Positions 1 through 12,834 of a stretch of DNA of 64,000 nucleotides are shown here, one piece after another. Source of the stretch: Diplosphaera chodatii (lineage: Eukaryota; Chlorophyta; Trebouxiophyceae; Prasiolales; Stichococcaceae); assembly GCA_032358165.1 (NCBI GenBank), contig JAALGY010000031.1, positions 2,170,001-2,234,000 on the forward strand, written 5' to 3'. Numbering within the stretch: the first letter of the stretch is position 1; each line of letters opens with the position of its first letter. The translations under genes were made by a program, and so were the position numbers. The notes below the pieces were generated by a model. That model was not told the DNA's origin. It made no database searches and saw only the letters and a list, made by a program, of their open reading frames with translations.

Positions 1-55
1 CTGTGCACATGTCGATCAATGGCCAGACCCGTTGCAGCGACCTCGTCAAGCTCAC

Positions 56-183
56 GCATGGGCTGGGTACTCCGCCGTCATGTCGTCGTCCAGCTGCCTG
101 TCTGCGTCATAGAAGGCTGCATCCTCTCCATCCGATCCCTCCGCTGACCGTGATGTGGCCGCCGCACCCCCAGTGTCTGCCAT
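56..183 (-). CDS. First exon of an unknown gene running off the left edge (partial)
   Basis: A short open exon starts with ATG (complement of 181-183) and reads about 42 codons to a GTGAG donor whose G lies at position 55. The peptide is acidic and hydrophilic, beginning MADTGGAAATS and containing SDGEDAAFYDADRQLDDD. That composition resembles a real algal N-terminus, unlike the Cys/His/Pro-rich translations of the neighbouring noncoding frames. The rest of the gene, including all domains, lies left of position 1, so no function can be given. The 5' UTR and promoter should lie between 184 and about 790. The exon is inferred from the splice site and composition only; a chance ORF is possible. 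Confidence 0.45.
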
Positions 184-1062
184 GCATGTGCGCACTCGTC
201 AGTCATTAACGTCAATGAATCAACGGAAGCTGGTCATCGCGGATGACCAAGGACGCAGACAATGGTTGACGTGTGACACCTGCATCGACCCAGTCCTCTC
301 CGTCACTAGAGTTGTCCGCCAGATGCGCAGGCAGCGCCATGGTGGCAACGGTGTCAACCTGCATGCTGGCGCCGCTAGATGCACATGTGATGACTCAAGC
401 TTCCAAATGCATCAAGCATGGCGATGGACGACACAAGAGATGATGCACGGCCCTCTTTAGAACATCGATGCACTCATAGTATCAATGTGTCCGTAGCCCC
501 TCGGAGCACGGGGAGGCAATAGGGTCGTTGTCCTCTTCTGACTCGTATTGCAAGCCTCCAGCTTGTTATCTGCATCGGACACTTTCCTGGATGACTGCAC
601 CCTGGTATAGACAGTGCTCAAGCTGGCTTCAGGGTGGGGCTCCAACTACTTCCTGCACCCATGGCATTGAACTCACCTCACTGGCGGATCAGTCAGGGAT
701 CAGTTGCCGTCAGCCTTACCATACCGAAAAGAGGTTCCTCAGTGTTTCTCGCCTGCATGTTATGTAGTTCCAAGTGTGCATTTATGAAACTTTACAGTAC
801 CATGAAGCTAACATGTACACAACATGCCGCATGCCATTTCACCGTCAATACCAGCCTGAATCAATGCCGAAACATGACAGACAGACTCTGCAGTAGCAGC
901 TGATGTTTGTAGTGCCACCAGAAGGTTGGCAGGTGCCATCATACAAAATCGGAATGGACCAAGCAACTGGGATGGACTGCAGATGAAACAAACCTCCGTG
1001 TGACCAATAGGGGAAACCTGAGCATCAAAGCAGCGGTGCACTTTGGGCGATACAAAGGGTCG
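184..1062. other. Intergenic: upstream of the left-edge gene and 3' UTR of the TOR1/SPR2 gene
   Basis: No convincing coding exon is seen on either strand. The right part is the 3' UTR of the minus-strand TOR1/SPR2-like gene, with a TGTAA signal at 792-796. The left part should hold the promoter of the gene whose first exon is at 56-183. The small ORFs here have noncoding-like composition. Confidence 0.5.
792..796 (-). terminator. TGTAA poly(A) signal of the TOR1/SPR2 gene
   Basis: TTACA on the plus strand reads TGTAA on the minus strand, about 270 nt downstream of the stop at 1063. TGTAA is the usual polyadenylation signal of green-algal nuclear genes. Confidence 0.5.
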
Positions 1063-4000
1063 TCACTTTCCTGGCAGCAGCCAGTCGGGGCTGTCAGGCA
1101 CAGCCTGTCTGCTGGTAGTGGATCCTGGTGGCACGACAGCCTTGGCTGCTGCTGCCTCTGGCGGCAGCAAGCGGGCGCCTTCAGGTAAGCTGCTCGAGTC
1201 TGCCTGGAGGCATGTAGCTTCAGCCGACGCAGTTGTACCGACTGCAGCGCCGGCTGCATCTGTGATAGCTGTGGTGGGTGGCATATGTGCTTCAGTCGCC
1301 ACCGTAGCATCTGACTGCTCGGCACCCATTGTTGCTGGAGACGCGCCCACTGCTAGCACGTCATTGGCTGCCTGTGCTGGCACATCATCGGCCATCTGCC
1401 GCAGGACGGCCTGTGGCTCATCCTGCAGAGGCTGTGCAGTGGCCGGGGCTGACCCCCCACCGTCTGTTCCTGGCTGCTCCTCCGACAGCTGCCACTGTTC
1501 GGCCAGCAGCCCCTGCAGCTGGTAGCCCTGCAACACACCTCTCCCTGAGCGTCTGGCACAGTGTGCACATACTGTGCGGCTTGAGGAATGCGGTCAGCAA
1601 TGCACTGTAGTACCCATGCAGTATATACGGCACATTGCCAGCGCCACAGATGCTGACAGTGCTGTCATTAGCGCCGAGGACGCCTGACAGCTGGATGGCC
1701 GGTCCCACGCTCACCTGACTGCGTGCCTCATCGCCGGGCGTCAGAGCCGCCAGCGCCGCCGCCAGCGCATCCATGATGGCGGCCCTGGCCCCAAGCGACA
1801 CGTCCAGCTTGGCAGCAGCCTTGGCATTGCGTGCGAGCGCCGCGAACCACGGCAGCACAAGCTGCAGCGCCTCCTGCCTCTGCAACATTGGCAGTGAATG
1901 CCTTCAGATCCGCACGGCGCTGAGCAAGGCAATCGTAGCCCTTCACTCGGCACACTGAGGCCACACAATGTCTCCACAGCTGCGATGCGGCCCTGTACTG
2001 GTGCGCCTTGCCAGACCTACGGTACAGTATGCAGACGACACAGATGCAGTGGCAACATCAGCCCATGGCATGTGTGAAGGCCAGACTCCTGATCGAGGAC
2101 GGCACAGCAGAGAAGCAGACCTGCAGCATCTGTGTGAGCTGCTGCAGCATGGCATTTGCGGTGGGCGGCCGCAGGTCGCTCCACACCGGCCCCAGCATTG
2201 CCATCAGCTGCAGCAGCCGCACCTCACCTGGGTTGCCAGCACAGCAACTGGCATCAGTGCACTCTGAGGCTGTGCATCAGGGTGTCACGGGTCTACAGTG
2301 TGGCCGCCGGCATCTTCTGGCAGCTTCTTGTGGAGGGATGGTGTTTCCCCACCATCTTGAGCGGCGAGAGCTTCGATGTACATCTGCTCCACGTGCGCTC
2401 GGCTGCCTGGCGACATCGGGTCGTCATCCAGTGACGACGTGGTAGCCGACGGTGCGCTGCCTTCGTCATCAGTCAGCAGTGGGCCACCATTGGCTGCAGG
2501 CGGCACAGCTGTTGCCAGGCCCCGCTGTCCAGCTGCAAGAACAAAAGAGCGGTGTCAGGAAGATGTGAAGGCAAGTGAATCCACCTGCTGCAATCAACCT
2601 GTGTATCCTGCTCTGCTGCTGCCAGCAGCACATGCTGCCACTATACAGCAGCACTTAGCTGCCTTGTGCAGACACCATCAAACCATGTCGTCTGAAGCAG
2701 ACCAGAGCCAGCTGCAGGCTGCTATTGTCAATGGTCCCACCGTCTGCGGAGGAGGACACCAAACTGGCCATGCTGCCAGGCAGGCTCGGCTGGATGCTGG
2801 CTGCGGTCAAGGGCGGCGCAAGGGCAGCCGCTGCCGAGGGGTGCAGCTGCGTCAGCAGCCGCTCCAGGGTGGCCAGCCGCTGCATGAGCACAACTTGCTG
2901 CGCAGCTGATGCCCTGATGTGTGCGTCCAACATGGCCTGCAGCAGTGGAACAGCGCATCAGTTGGCATGGCGCTCAGATGTGCAGTCAAGCTGCCCTTGG
3001 AGGCTGCACTGTTGTGTTCGCAACAACGACTGGGCGGCCAGCTCATCACACAACACCGGTGAAACAGCCTTTGTGCACCTGCAGGTTGCCGAGCTCCACT
3101 TCCTGCGCTGCCAGCTGCTGCTCGGCTGCTGACTCTGCTGCACGGTCACCCGCGGTGTATGCATGCATGTCTGTGCTGGCGCCCAGGGCAGCAGCACGCA
3201 CATGCTGGTCGACTGCCGACAGGTGCGGCCCTGGCTGCTCCTCCTCAGGAGTGGGGCTGCGAGGCGACGCGGCGGCACCTGCAGCCTCTGCCGCTGGGCT
3301 TGTGACTGCAGGGCCGCTAGCAGCAGGAAGCAGCACGGCCGCCAGCTGCTCCTCGGATGTCAGCCGCTGCCGCACAGCTGACTGCCCCTCGGGCCGTATT
3401 GTGGGCGTGCCAGGACCCGAGCGCGACAGCTGCATGCCGGGCATGAACGCTGTGCCCTCTGGCAGTGTGCTGTCTGGCACATCAGCAGCAGGAGTGCCTA
3501 CTGCAGGCTTGCTGATGTCTGTTTGGGCGGGCTCTGAGCTGATTCCAGCATCCGCAAGTTGCATGCTGTTGGCCGCCTGGTCGCCTTCATCCAATCCGGG
3601 TTGTACTGGCCCCTGCAACTGCTCGCTGTTGGTCAGCAGGCCATCCCCTGGCGGCAGACTCATCCCCTGGCCTGCAACAGCACCAGCTGCAGCATCCACT
3701 GCGGCGGGCGGCAACGCTGCGGGGCTGTCAGCCGTGAGCAGTGCTGGTGCGGCTGGCGTGGCGGGCTGCACGCTGCTGGTGTCGAACCCGACACTGTGGC
3801 TGAAAGCAAGGCGGTCTTAGGAAGGATTTGTCTGTGCCAATGATATCCACAGGAAGCGGGGGCTGTGACAGATGCTAGACAGGCAATTACTGCAACCTGT
3901 GCACACCTGCGGATGGGAGTGCTGGGCTCTGCTGCTGGCTGGCTGCTGACGGCCTCGCCGGCGTGCTGCATGGGGGTGTCATAGAACTGCAGCACCCCAG

Positions 4001-6937
4001 CTGCGCCGGCTGCGGCCTCCGGTGCTGCAGGGTGGAACTGCGGCGGGCTGTTGCTGTACAGCAGCGGACTGCTGCCCAGGGTGCTGCTGGCGATGTAGAC
4101 TGCTGCTGGCATGGGGTCGTCCGGCCCAGGCGTTACCCCGGGAGGTGAGCCATTGACGCTGGACGGCGTGTGCAGCCATGCGTTGACCTGTGATGTGTGA
4201 CGCATACTGGTGCTGCTATGTAGACGATGTGCTGATATGCGGACAAGCGCTCGTGTTGTATCTACAGGACCATACGTTCGCAGCACCACATGTTCCAACC
4301 CTGCAGCTGCGGGATACACATAAGAGGTTTATGACCTACCCGGTGCATGCTGGCATCGGCGTGTGGCGGCAGTGTCGCAGACACGGGCAGGCTGGCGGCG
4401 CCCAGGCCGTGTGTGAGCGAGCTGCCGGGGCTGGACGACAGGCCGCTGGCCCGCCCCAGGGCCGCCCGCTGCTCCGCAGTGCCCACCGCCACCCACCGCA
4501 GCTCCATCCTGCGAAGGGGCGCATTGGCATGCGACTGTAGATTGGGACTTGACTCAGGGTTGCAGGCACAGAGCCATCACGTGCAGCACCCGCAGGATGG
4601 AGCGGTGTCTCATCGGCGCCCAAGCCTGAAAACGTACCTGGGCTCCAGAAACTCGTCCCAGGCGGCGGCCTCGTCAGAAGCGCCCCTGAAGAAGTCCTGT
4701 ACCAGCAGTGCACAGGTTTACGTTCCAGAAGGTGCAACATGAGCCTCCACCTCACCCCAAACCACATCAGGGCCGGGCAAGAGGAGTGATCCGTGGCTGC
4801 AGCTGACCTGCAGGTCCCGGACAACTGCCATTCCGGCCCGCGCCTCCTCGCGCACCGACCGCACCCTGTCGTGCTGTGCGCGCTGCAGCGCAGCTGCTGC
4901 CCTGTTTGACGGCCGCCGCCGGTCTGTCAGCGGCAGCATTGCCTGCAAGCACACCAGCTGATCGCCCCTCAGGTTCTGCAACATATGTGTTGCTTTTGTG
5001 CATGTCCATATGTGGACGTCGTGCACTGAGTATGTAGTCAACCTTCCGGCCGACCCTCATTGGACACCAACATGGACGGTTCTGTCCTTCAGCTTCTGGA
5101 TCGCTGGCGACTCAGCAGCTAACCTGTGCCAAGTCGACACGCGGCCCAAACGCCACAAGCACAGCGCGCAGTGCCTCGGCCGCCGCCCCGCGCGTCGTGG
5201 CATTGCCGCTGCTCAGCGCCGCCACCAAGCCGGAGGCAGGCAGGTGGCTCTGTGGACCGCCGATGAGGTGCATCAGGTACGGCGACAGCGCGGGGGCGTC
5301 CGTCGCCACGAGGCCGTCAAGCTCCATGGGACCCCGCCCTGCAGCAATAAAGTTCTGCGGCTCAGCACCCCACGCCTTGCGCAGTCTATCGTGTGCGCTC
5401 TGCTGCTGGCACCCTCGGGCAGCGGAAACCAGCAGCGACTGCTCACACGCAGCTGCCGGCGCACCGCTGTGGCTGGCAAAGGCCTTGATGAGGCCCGCCT
5501 TGGCATGGAAGCTGCTGCTGCTGAGGTGCTTCAGCAGCGTCTTGATGTTGCTGCTGGGCATGAACGCCACAAAGGGCAGCATCTGCAGGCCATCAGGAAC
5601 TCTCGTCACAGTCCACAACTCCATTCAAGGTGATCACACGTGTGGGTTCTGCTCTTCCTCGCGCCATGCCATGCAAACGTCCATGCCGTCGTATGGGCCA
5701 CCACCTCCACCATGCCGCCGGCTGATGTCGACATATGCTCAATCTGGCAAGACTCTTCAACATCATTGACAGCCATGCCCTACGTGTTTGCGACACAGCA
5801 GCCTGCCGTTGCCGCAATGGCCACATCAGCATATGTGGCCCAGGCTGCTGGTGGCATGGAGAGGGCCAGGCGCACCTGGCCGAGGCTGGCGGCGGCGCAG
5901 TCCTGCACCTCGGGCCGCGGGTCGGCCAGCGCTTCGAAGCAGCGCTGCAGCAGCGGGTTGGCGGGCAGCTCCCCGGGCAGCTCCCGCCCCGCGGCCGCCG
6001 CCAGGTTCGCCGCAACGTCGCCCACCGCCTCCGCGATGCCCAGCCGGTCATCTGCCTCCGGCTCCTGTGGACATGTCAGACGGCAGCAGGCTGGGCGCAG
6101 GCGTGAGCTTTGTTCCGTGGCTGACTAGAGTGATGTACGCCATGGGCAGGCATGGCATTGCCAGATCGCAAGATTGCTTGCATGCTGCACCTGGAAGCAC
6201 GCGCGCAGGTAAGAGATGACGGACTCCAGCTGGGGCGGCGCCAGCGCTGCAGCCTGCTGCGGGCACTGCGAGCTGACCAGCAGCTCCAGCAGCCTGATGC
6301 GTTCCTGTTGCAGTGTGACCATGCTTGCCATTCAGCGTGCACATAGTTTAGTGGTGATGTTACTGGCCCAGGTGATTTGATGCATGACAGCAGCAGTACT
6401 TCCATGATACACACGTGGCTATCGCCATGAGCTCTGCCAAGCCTGCAACGAGTGCGCACCCTGCGCACAGCTGGCGTCGCTTCGAACAGACCCGCGGTGT
6501 TGCATGTGAGCTGCAGCAGCGCCTGCACCGAGTCCGCATCAGCATCCTGGTGCCACGCGGACAGAAACCGTCAGTGTTTCTGATCCGTTGAACTTGACGT
6601 TGCTTCCGCTTTCTGATCGTTTGCATGCAGACACGCATGTATGGCAAATGCTGCTAATCTCCACAGCAGGTGGTGTGCGGACCCGCGTGTAGCTGCGGAG
6701 CTTCTTGGCTGCCGATGCTGTCGCTTCCACGTCGCCGCCATGCATACGCTGCCATGCTGCTTTGATGGCGTCGCGCTTGATCGTCTTGGGGTCCGGTGGG
6801 GGCTGCGGCTCGGGCTGTTGCGGCGGCGGCGTGGGCTCCCTTGGCGGCGTTGCCGGCTTCTGTGGGGCGGCAGGTGCCACGGCCGCGGCCTCGTTCTTGC
6901 GCTTCGGGAGCGCACCGAAGCATGCGAAGCCCTTCAT
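1063..6937 (-). CDS. TOR1: TORTIFOLIA1/SPIRAL2-like microtubule-associated HEAT-repeat protein (multi-exon)
   Basis: This is a plant-type microtubule-associated protein; family members bind cortical microtubules, act at minus ends and guide directional growth. The start is ATG at 6937 (MKGFACFGALPKRK) and the TGA is at 1063. Exons seen in order: a Pro-rich N-terminus with a basic helix (6937 to ~6690); HEAT/TOG-like helices (~6555-6480, 6320-6190, 6060-5800, 5624-5130, 4940-4815) including KTLLKHLSSSSFHAKAGLI and VRSVREEARAGMAVVRDL, which align with the TOR1 motifs SNSSFLAKASLL and IKPVRESVTEAL; a long Pro/Ala/Ser-rich linker (~4690-3050); a short coiled coil near 2930-2730 (MQRLATLERLLTQL); and the C-terminal helical domain (~2530-2310, 2240-2100, 1888-1700, 1536-1063) with LLQLMAMLGPVWSDL, matching the conserved LMxxTGP region, and GYQLQGLLAEQW. 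Intron borders inside the linker are approximate. Family assignment rests on the order of several motifs along the whole length. Confidence 0.8.
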
Positions 6938-7774
6938 GCTGGCGCGATCAGGGTTTGCGAGGCTCGTCGGTCGGACCCCCGCTGGAGCTCCTCACCACAT
7001 GCATGCGCTGGTGCGTTGCCAGGACGGCAACATCATGCGCCGGTGTCACATTCCGATGCCACAGTTGCATCACTAGACTGCCATCCTGCCTCGTTGCATC
7101 CTGCCCTGCCATCGACAGCCCGAGGCGTGCGTTCAAGGAGTGTACGAGGCAAGTGGTCGCAGCTGCTTGATTAAGATCGGCGCATGCCGGCTACCTGAAA
7201 AACAAACAGATTTCCACGATCGCTGGACATCAGTGTCGGACCAGCATGCATGCGGGAAGCGCAAGTCCTTGTATGCCCTATCTCTGCCCTGCCACCTTCG
7301 CGGGAAATGCCGGCGGGAGAGGTTATGTAACGCGCATCGGAATGGCATGCAGCATCATTGATTCGCCGTTCTCGTGCAGCTCTTTGACATGTGTCATGCT
7401 ATCGGATCAGACGCAGTGAAATGCTGATTGAGGAAGACAGCGGCGTGCGCCAAGGCCAATGCCGAGTTGGTTCACAGATCATCGCAGCGTAGGTCTATGG
7501 TAAACACAAGCAATGGTGAACTGGTCGTATCTCGCGGGGCGTTCAGTTGATTCCATCCTAACATAGATGTTGCTTACTGGCGCTGACGCTCGTTGACGTC
7601 GTATACAAACCATCTTCTGCACATCCGCGCGCCGCAGCATGGCATGCTTCTGCGGTTACAATCACTGGGTCTCAGCACATGACTACGATATCGCCAAGCC
7701 AAAGCTGGGGCATAACGTGGTGAGCTCCCTTGCCGTTCCCAGTGGCATTCAACAATCTTCATGGCGCTCGTCAA
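6938..7774. other. Divergent intergenic region between TOR1/SPR2 (-) and DGK (+)
   Basis: This stretch should hold the promoters and 5' UTRs of both divergent genes. No coding exon, RNA gene or recognisable repeat was seen. An upstream DGK exon cannot be excluded. Confidence 0.45.
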
Positions 7775-10700
7775 ATGGTGCTGCACCTCCGCTCTGGACA
7801 AAGAGCATCTTCACATGAGCACTGCATGGATTATGTGGGTGGTCTCTGGCAGGAGAAGCAAGTTGCACAGCTGCGGGAGCGCAGCAAGCTGCCCAGCCAT
7901 GCAGCCTCCAGCGGCGCACAGCCAGATCAAAACGACGGTGCACAGCAGGACAGGTACCAGAACAGCCACGCAGCCGACCTGCGCAACGGAGACCGCTTGG
8001 ACGACGGCGCTGACCGGCCTGCTGATGATGCTGGAAACGCGGACCACGACCCCCATGGCATCCACCACTACTCACAGCAGCGGCCTGCAGAGGTGCCACG
8101 GTGCCTGCGGCGACGGTGTGACATTTTGATTGCCTGGGAGCAAAGTGCCTCTGACGTCTATGATACCTACCTGGGCCTGCGCCTGCTTCACGCAGCTGGA
8201 GGCCCCGCCAGTGGATGATGAGGACTACCGAAAGCAGCGTGCTCTCAGCGACATCAGGGAGCCGTACAGGTCAGCAACCCTGCCGGTCCTTTCCTGACGC
8301 CGTGCCTCACGGCGCACAGCCGTGTGCATAGCTCTGGTATCCATCTGCGCTGGGTAGTCTCACAGCACTGCCTCTGATCTGGCCCAGAGACGCTGATCGC
8401 TGTGCAAGCGCAGGATACCGCACGAGTACCTGAGGGGCACGAAGCAGTTCCTGGGTTCAGCGCTGCCCGACAGTCCTCTTTTGGTTTTCATCAATTCCCG
8501 CTCCGGTGGCCGGGCGGGCGCACGGCTCACGGAGGTCCTGTGCCACGCCATCGGCCATTCCCAGGTGCTGCTTGCAACCGTGCCTGTGTACTTGGGTTTC
8601 GCTGCAGGATGGGGCTCTGCGTATGACCAGGACCCCACCCCGGTTAAAGAACTTCGACCCTTTCTGCGAGGACGCCGAGGCTGCCTGTGTATCCACTTGA
8701 CGACTGCGTGCACTACCTCTCCGCTTTCCATGGCATTCTTTGGTAGACATGAATGGCACCTTCATTGCTCCACAGGTGTACGACCTACAGGATCACAGGC
8801 CAGGCCCTGTGCTGAAGGCCATCGTCTCAAATCTGGATGCCGCAGCGGCGGCAGGAGATTTCCAGGTGTGGGCACAGGCATCTGCGCATGCTGCATGGTG
8901 GTCCTGGTGGCGCAGTGTGCGCTCATGTGCAGCTGCGACTGCAGTGCAACTCGTTGGAGAGGGGCGTCTGCATGGTCGGAACCCTCGAACGTGGGCTGAC
9001 AGAGCTGCGTACTGCTGACTTAGGCAGCGTACTTCCGTACCCACCTGCGGGTGCTGGCGGCCGGCGGCGACGGCACCGTGGCCTGGATCCTGGGCACCAT
9101 CGCGGAGCTGGGCCTGGACCCAGCACCACATGTTGCGGTAGGCCTGGAGCATCGCTTCTACTTCTGCAACTGACGCATGTCATGTGTGATACTAGGCAAA
9201 GCTGGAGAAGGCAGCATGAAGACAGCTGTCGGGTCTGCACTGCAGGTGCTGCCGCTGGGGACCGGCAACGACCTGTCGCTCACCTTCGGCTGGGGCAACA
9301 CCTTCCTGCCGGCCTGGCTGCGCAGGTGACGCACGCCGCCCCGCAGCTGCAGCAAACACGCCATGCGGCACACCTGTCCAGGGATGCTGCACGCGTGCTC
9401 TTGCTGTGCTTGCTACATGTCAGAGGGTCACAGTGTGCGAGCTCATTGTGAGGTGTCGTGTTTTGTGGCCCGCAGCTTTGCGTCTGTGTACCACCTGCTG
9501 CGGCGCATCGCAGACGCTGAGCCGAGGCAGCTGGACTGCTGGCGCGTCACCATCAGCGCTGGTGTGCGAGCATGACGCATGCTGTTGCATGGCATGCTGA
9601 GCGTACACATGGCAAAACGATGTCATGCTACAGCAGCGAAGTACCCCTGGTACATCCAGGGTGACCAATGCGCATCTGTGGCCGGGCTGTCCGCAGATCG
9701 GAAGGACTACTTCAAGCACCTGCCGTACTCCCTCCAGCCGGCGGCCCAGCAGCCCGCTGACGGCTACAAGGTACATGCTTGGTAGCTCGAGTGTCGATGG
9801 ACCCCTGGCAGGGCCCCCTGCACATTGTTTGGCTGGGTCCGGCATCCCACACCCGGTGGGGCGCCGTTGTGCAGGTGTCGGGCATGTTCTGGAACTACAT
9901 GAGCATCGGCGCGGATGCGGCGGCGGCGCACGGCTTCCACCAGCTGCGGGAGAGCAAGCCCTGGGCAGCCCGCGGCCGCTACACCAATCAGTCCTGGTGT
10001 GTGGGCGATGGACAATAACTTTGACGGATTGTCGGACACCTGATGTGTCACTAACCAGGCCGCTATGTCTGGCATCTGGTCAGGACATGCCATGGAGTCT
10101 GCAGTGGGACACAGTGTTGGAGCTGCGGACCTCATGGTGCACACTGCAGGTACCTTTACTACGGATTTGCGTCAGGGTGGATGACATCAGCGCCGCCCAT
10201 CTGCGAAACAGTGTCCCTGCAGGTGGGGCTGCATGTGTGAGATAGTCGAAAATGGCTCTCCGACCCACTGCTGTGCGCTGGCATCAGCATGCATGTGGTG
10301 TGCGGCGCATTGAACGGCTGCAACTGCGGCAGAGTGATGTTCGTGTGAGTTGCAGGTGCGGCGGCGGGACGGCACAGAACTGGAGGAGGTGCACATCCCC
10401 CAGAATGTGAAGGCAATCGTCATCCTCAACCTGCAGGCAAACTTGCTACGTGACCTTCTGCTTGTATGCGGTTTCTGCTGCATGCACTGCAGTGTCGTGC
10501 ATCACCACGAAGCATAGACTTTGGACAGCAGCCGGGTCAGCACTGTGTGGCCATTGCCCATCAGTTGCACCCGGAATTTGGCGTGACGTTCAGCCAGCAC
10601 ACATCACCGTTCAGTATGCTATACTGCAGAGCTATGCTGGCGGGCGAGACCTGTTTGGGCTGGCGACAGATCCGGCCAAGCTTGAGAGGCGCGGCTACCA

Positions 10701-12113
10701 GATCCCCATCTTCAACGATGGCCTGCTGGAGGTGCGCTCCTGTGGCAAACATGTGCAGACTCGTCCCTGTGGCCTGCGGTGTGTGGGCTGTTCAGGCGCG
10801 CATGCAACCACAGCATGGTGCACAAGCACCTGTGCACCATAACTTTGCATGCTGAAGAGTGCCTGTTGTGCGTGGCGGTTGTGATGCCTCATCGGCGAGT
10901 GCATCGTGACGTGTGTCCAGGTAGTGGGCCTGAAGGGCGGCTGGCACTCGGGGCTGGTCATGTCCGGGCTCACCCACCAGCACGCGGTACGGCTGGCGCA
11001 GGTGCCCGAGCTGGCGCTGCGGCTCAAGGGCGGCACAGGTGGGGCGCGGTGCTCCCGCGCATGTGCTCCGTCACAGCAAGTTGCATGAGGCCTGGACGGT
11101 CGCCGTGACAGCATGGACATATGCTGCACATTCTGCAGCTTTAGTTCCACTGAGGGTGAGCGTGGCAAGCACACGCCAGAGAGCAATAACCACATGTTGC
11201 ACTTGTCCGCAGGCCACCGGGGCTCCCGCAGGGGCGTGGGCTACATGCAGCTGGATGGTGAGCCGTGGAAGCAGGCCATCCCCACCAAGGACGGCGAGCA
11301 CTTCATGGTACGCCCTTCGAATCGCCACACCGCCAACCATCATTGGGCGTCATTTCACTAACAAAATACACTTGAGAACCTGTACATGGGTTCTCAGCCA
11401 GAGGCGGTTGCCTTGTGCCTGTGGTTGCCACTGCTGGCGAGGACATGTTTCCAGATGCATGTGTCAGCATGTGCAGGTGCACGTCAGCCACGCGGCGGTG
11501 TCGCACATGCTGGTCAACGCGGAGTCGCTGAAGGGCATGGCGCCGCGCGTCAGGGCGCTCGCGGCCCGCGAGGCGGCCGTCTCCGCGGTCGTGCCGCCCC
11601 TCGAGGTGGGCCGAACACAACAGCGACAGGATTCACGCTGGGGACCGTGGACAACGAGCTCTGCAAACCGGGTTCCTGCCTTGGCACTCACTTGACGCAT
11701 AATCTGTATGCTGCAAGACCTGAATACGATTTGAGCTCTGAGGGGTTGCACTGTGCAGGGCACGCCAACAGCCAGGGGCCCACCTGCAGCAGGCATGCAG
11801 AAGGCAGCAGCGGCGGACATCGTCAACCAGTCAAACAAAGACGACCCTAAGGTGCGGGTGCTGTACGCTCTTGTGGAGCGTCTGTTGCCAGGCTTACTGC
11901 ACGTATGGTGCCCCTGGCAGCAGCACCAACGAAACAGCTGGAGGTGCGCTGTCCATCAGCCTAGAACTCGCCAAGGCTGCCGAGCACATGCCTCTGACTG
12001 CTGTTGCACAGGCGCTTGCGGATGCCTCCAGGGCGGAAGCGGCAGCAAAGCAGCAGCCGCTGGCATTGCAGGGACACGACATGGCTGCGGGTGTACAGGG
12101 CGGTGATGCATAG
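7775..12113 (+). CDS. DGK: Diacylglycerol kinase, plant cluster II/III type (multi-exon)
   Basis: The enzyme phosphorylates diacylglycerol to phosphatidic acid using ATP. Exons in order carry LVFINSRSGGRAGARL (8481 onwards), VYDLQDHRPGPVL (~8780), the nucleotide-binding loop AAGGDGTVAWILG (~9058) followed by VLPLGTGNDLSLTFGWG (~9250), YMSIGADAAAAHGFHQLRES (~9895), VHIPQNVKAIVILNLQ (~10390), SYAGGRDLFGLATDP then YQIPIFNDGLLE (~10630-10730), LKGGWHSGLVMSGLTHQHAV (~10930) and MQLDGEPWKQ (~11250). This matches the catalytic plus accessory domains of plant DGKs without C1 domains. The C-terminal tail is Ala/Gln-rich and ends at TAG 12113. The start is uncertain: an acidic exon (about 7775-8090, in-frame ATGs at 7775 and 7826) joins in phase to the exon at 8191. 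One exon between about 10020 and 10330 was not resolved. Confidence 0.85.
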
Positions 12114-12834
12114 CCAGGTACTCCAGCACCGTGCTGAGCCTCGCAAACGTGTGTCACGGGAGCACACATTCAACTTGCTGCATTGGTTCTATTCTATTGG
12201 CTGGTTGGTTCACTATCTGCATCATTCAGGCGGAATTGACTTGCAGCAGTGGGTCCAGAGCTATCGAGGGACATCAGGACGAACGTGTGCATATTAGTGG
12301 TCTATGATTTCAGTTCGTGTACTTGCTGCTGCTGTTTCACAGTGATTGTAGGCAAACCCCCTAAACACTTGAATGGCGCAACTGCTGGGTGGTCACCATG
12401 CAAGCAAGTGTCAGCGATTGCTCGACAATCGCTGACGATTGATTGCAGACAGTGCCATCGATACCTGACGGCGTGGTCAGCGGATCAACTCGAAGCAATC
12501 ACCCACAATCTTGATGTGACTGCAGTCTTCGTGTCTGCATCCGCTATCCCTGCAATGATGGTCTGGAAGTACTCAACACATGCAGCAGTGGTGAGCTGCC
12601 GTACACTGGCAGGCTCACGAGGTAGGCTCCGAAAATCCAAACTTCAGGGGTCGCTGCAAGGGCGATAGTCGATGCCATACCAGCCGCAGCAGATGCCTGC
12701 GCAACGTACGATCTGCACAGAGTCCTCAGCGCAGTCTATGTGGTGCAGCAGTAGTGTTCAGTACCTGCGGACATCTTGGAGGGCCCCGACAACCACTGCC
12801 TACCTTGGCTAACATCGGTGCCGCACTTCTTCGG
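12114..12834. other. Convergent intergenic region with a perfect hairpin
   Basis: This lies between the DGK stop (+) and the GH5 stop (-) and holds both 3' UTRs. Nothing coding is seen. No exact TGTAA was found for either gene, so a variant signal must be used. It contains the inverted repeat at 12410-12436. Confidence 0.5.
12410..12436. repeat. Perfect 11-bp inverted repeat, 5-nt loop
   Basis: GTCAGCGATTG (12410-12420) is followed by loop CTCGA and the exact reverse complement CAATCGCTGAC (12426-12436). It lies about 300 nt after the DGK stop. Confidence 0.85.
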
